DNA of 5,991 bases from an uncultured Oscillospiraceae bacterium (GTDB lineage: Bacteria; Bacillota; Clostridia; Oscillospirales; Ruminococcaceae). The notes below the pieces were generated by a model that was given only the letters and a program-made list of their open reading frames with translations, was not told the origin of the DNA and made no database searches. This document shows positions 5,144 through 5,991 of the stretch, in pieces. Positions within the stretch are counted from its first letter, which is position 1, and the number at the start of each line of letters is the position of its first letter. The stretch covers positions 1-5,991 of the forward strand of contig CANNTZ010000094.1 of the NCBI GenBank assembly GCA_947522735.1, written 5' to 3'. The position numbers and the translations under genes are program-made.

Positions 5144-5991
5144 ATGAAAAAGATCATCGCGGTGCTTCTCGTTCTGGTCATATGCTTAGGCTTAGCGGCC
5201 TGCGCAAAGGGACCCGGTAAGAAGAAAGACGGATTCAAGGTCGCCATCTCCCTTGCCGAGTACAACGAGTGGAACAAGCTGTACGAGGCTGTCATCAAGC
5301 AGAAATGTGAGGAGTGGGGCTGGACCTATGAAATCTTCGACTCCAAGCAGGACGCCTCCACGCAGATCGATCAGGTCAACTCCATCATCGCGCAGGGCTT
5401 CGACGCCATGACCATCCAGTCGGTTGATAACGCCGCTCTGGCGCCCGTCGTCGGTCAGGCTGCCGACGCCGGCATCATCGTCGTCGACCACTACGGCTTT
5501 GCCGATGAGCTCGGCATAAGCGAAAAAATCTATAAGGTTCTGTTCGGCCAGAAGGAATCCGGAATACTTGAGGCCGAGGAGTATATCAAGATTGGCGGAG
5601 AGACCGGTAAGGTCGCCCTCATCGCAGGTCTGACCGGCGCCGACAACGCGCAGCAGCGCACCGCAGGCTTCGAAGAGGTGCTCTCCAAGTACCCCGGCAT
5701 TGAGATTGTCGCCACTCAGTATTGCGACTGGGATACACAGAAGGCTCAGGCCGCCGCCGAGGATATCATCACGGCCAACCCCGACCTGAAGGCGTTCCTG
5801 GTGCAGGACGACGGCATGTCCAAGGGCGTTTGGAACGCCGTTGAGGCCGCCGGCAAGCAGGATCAGATAATCATTGCCTCTCAGGGCTTCTATGAGTGGT
5901 CCATCCCGTACATCAAGGAAGGCAAGTTCGCATTCACCATCACCTATCCCGCAGGCTTCTTCGCCCGCGACGCCATGGACGTCATCAAGGC
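5144..5991 (+). CDS. ABC transporter substrate-binding lipoprotein, ribose/xylose-binding class (truncated at window edge)
   Basis: This is a membrane-anchored solute receptor for a sugar-type ABC importer. Its start is set by GGGAGGA at 5130-5136, 7 nt before the ATG, and by the signal peptide that follows: MKK, a hydrophobic core (residues 4-17) and lipobox LAAC with C20 as the lipidated cysteine. The mature part has the periplasmic-binding fold: VAISLAEYNEWNK (33-45), DASTQIDQVNSIIAQGFDAM (70-89), AGIIVVDHYG (109-118), an RTAGF motif with R172 (172-176), and FLVQDDGMSKGVWNAVEAAG (218-237). Q247 stands where many homologues have the aspartate of GFDG. The last few dozen residues are missing. 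It is divergent from the double-domain LacI regulator, and permease and ATPase genes are expected beyond the edge. Family is confident; substrate (sugar, polyol or other) is not determinable. Confidence 0.92.
   Translation, partial: MKKIIAVLLVLVICLGLAACAKGPGKKKDGFKVAISLAEYNEWNKLYEAVIKQKCEEWGWTYEIFDSKQDASTQIDQVNSIIAQGFDAMTIQSVDNAALAPVVGQAADAGIIVVDHYGFADELGISEKIYKVLFGQKESGILEAEEYIKIGGETGKVALIAGLTGADNAQQRTAGFEEVLSKYPGIEIVATQYCDWDTQKAQAAAEDIITANPDLKAFLVQDDGMSKGVWNAVEAAGKQDQIIIASQGFYEWSIPYIKEGKFAFTITYPAGFFARDAMDVIK

Overview
The window looks like a moderately GC-rich anaerobic Firmicute, most likely a clostridial gut-type bacterium. The reasons are an FeoA/FeoB pair with a Gram-positive style Shine-Dalgarno, an oxygen-labile iron-sulfur L-serine dehydratase on a single chain, a lipobox-bearing sugar-type binding protein, strong AGGAGG-like ribosome binding sites and clean sigma-A promoters. 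The taxon is inferred from gene content and style, not from a marker gene.

Layout. Positions 1-1324 (minus strand) hold feoA and the 5' part of feoB, translationally coupled by a 4-nt ATGA overlap. FeoA carries an unusual cysteine-rich tail. Positions 1325-1633 are a divergent intergenic region with a near-consensus feoAB promoter on the minus strand, a sdaA promoter on the plus strand, a leader hairpin and a nested inverted repeat between the two promoters. Positions 1634-2821 (plus) encode L-serine dehydratase. A strong hairpin at 2828-2870 separates it from the convergent gene. Positions 2889-4742 (minus) encode a LacI-family regulator of 617 residues, nearly twice the usual size, because a second periplasmic-binding-protein-like domain follows the normal ligand-binding domain. 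Positions 4743-5143 are an AT-rich divergent control region with two back-to-back promoters and several related TAAAA/TTTTA operator-like elements. From 5144 to the window edge runs a lipoprotein substrate-binding protein of the ribose/xylose-binding class, truncated on the right.

How the parts may work together. The left half is ferrous iron import next to an iron-sulfur enzyme that makes pyruvate and ammonia from serine. The right half looks like a self-contained sugar (or sugar-like) uptake locus: the double-domain LacI regulator probably controls its own gene and the divergent ABC transporter operon through the shared control region. The rest of the transporter operon would lie past position 5991. 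The most unusual item is the tandem-sensor LacI protein with a degenerate hinge, together with its AT-centred operator-like sites.
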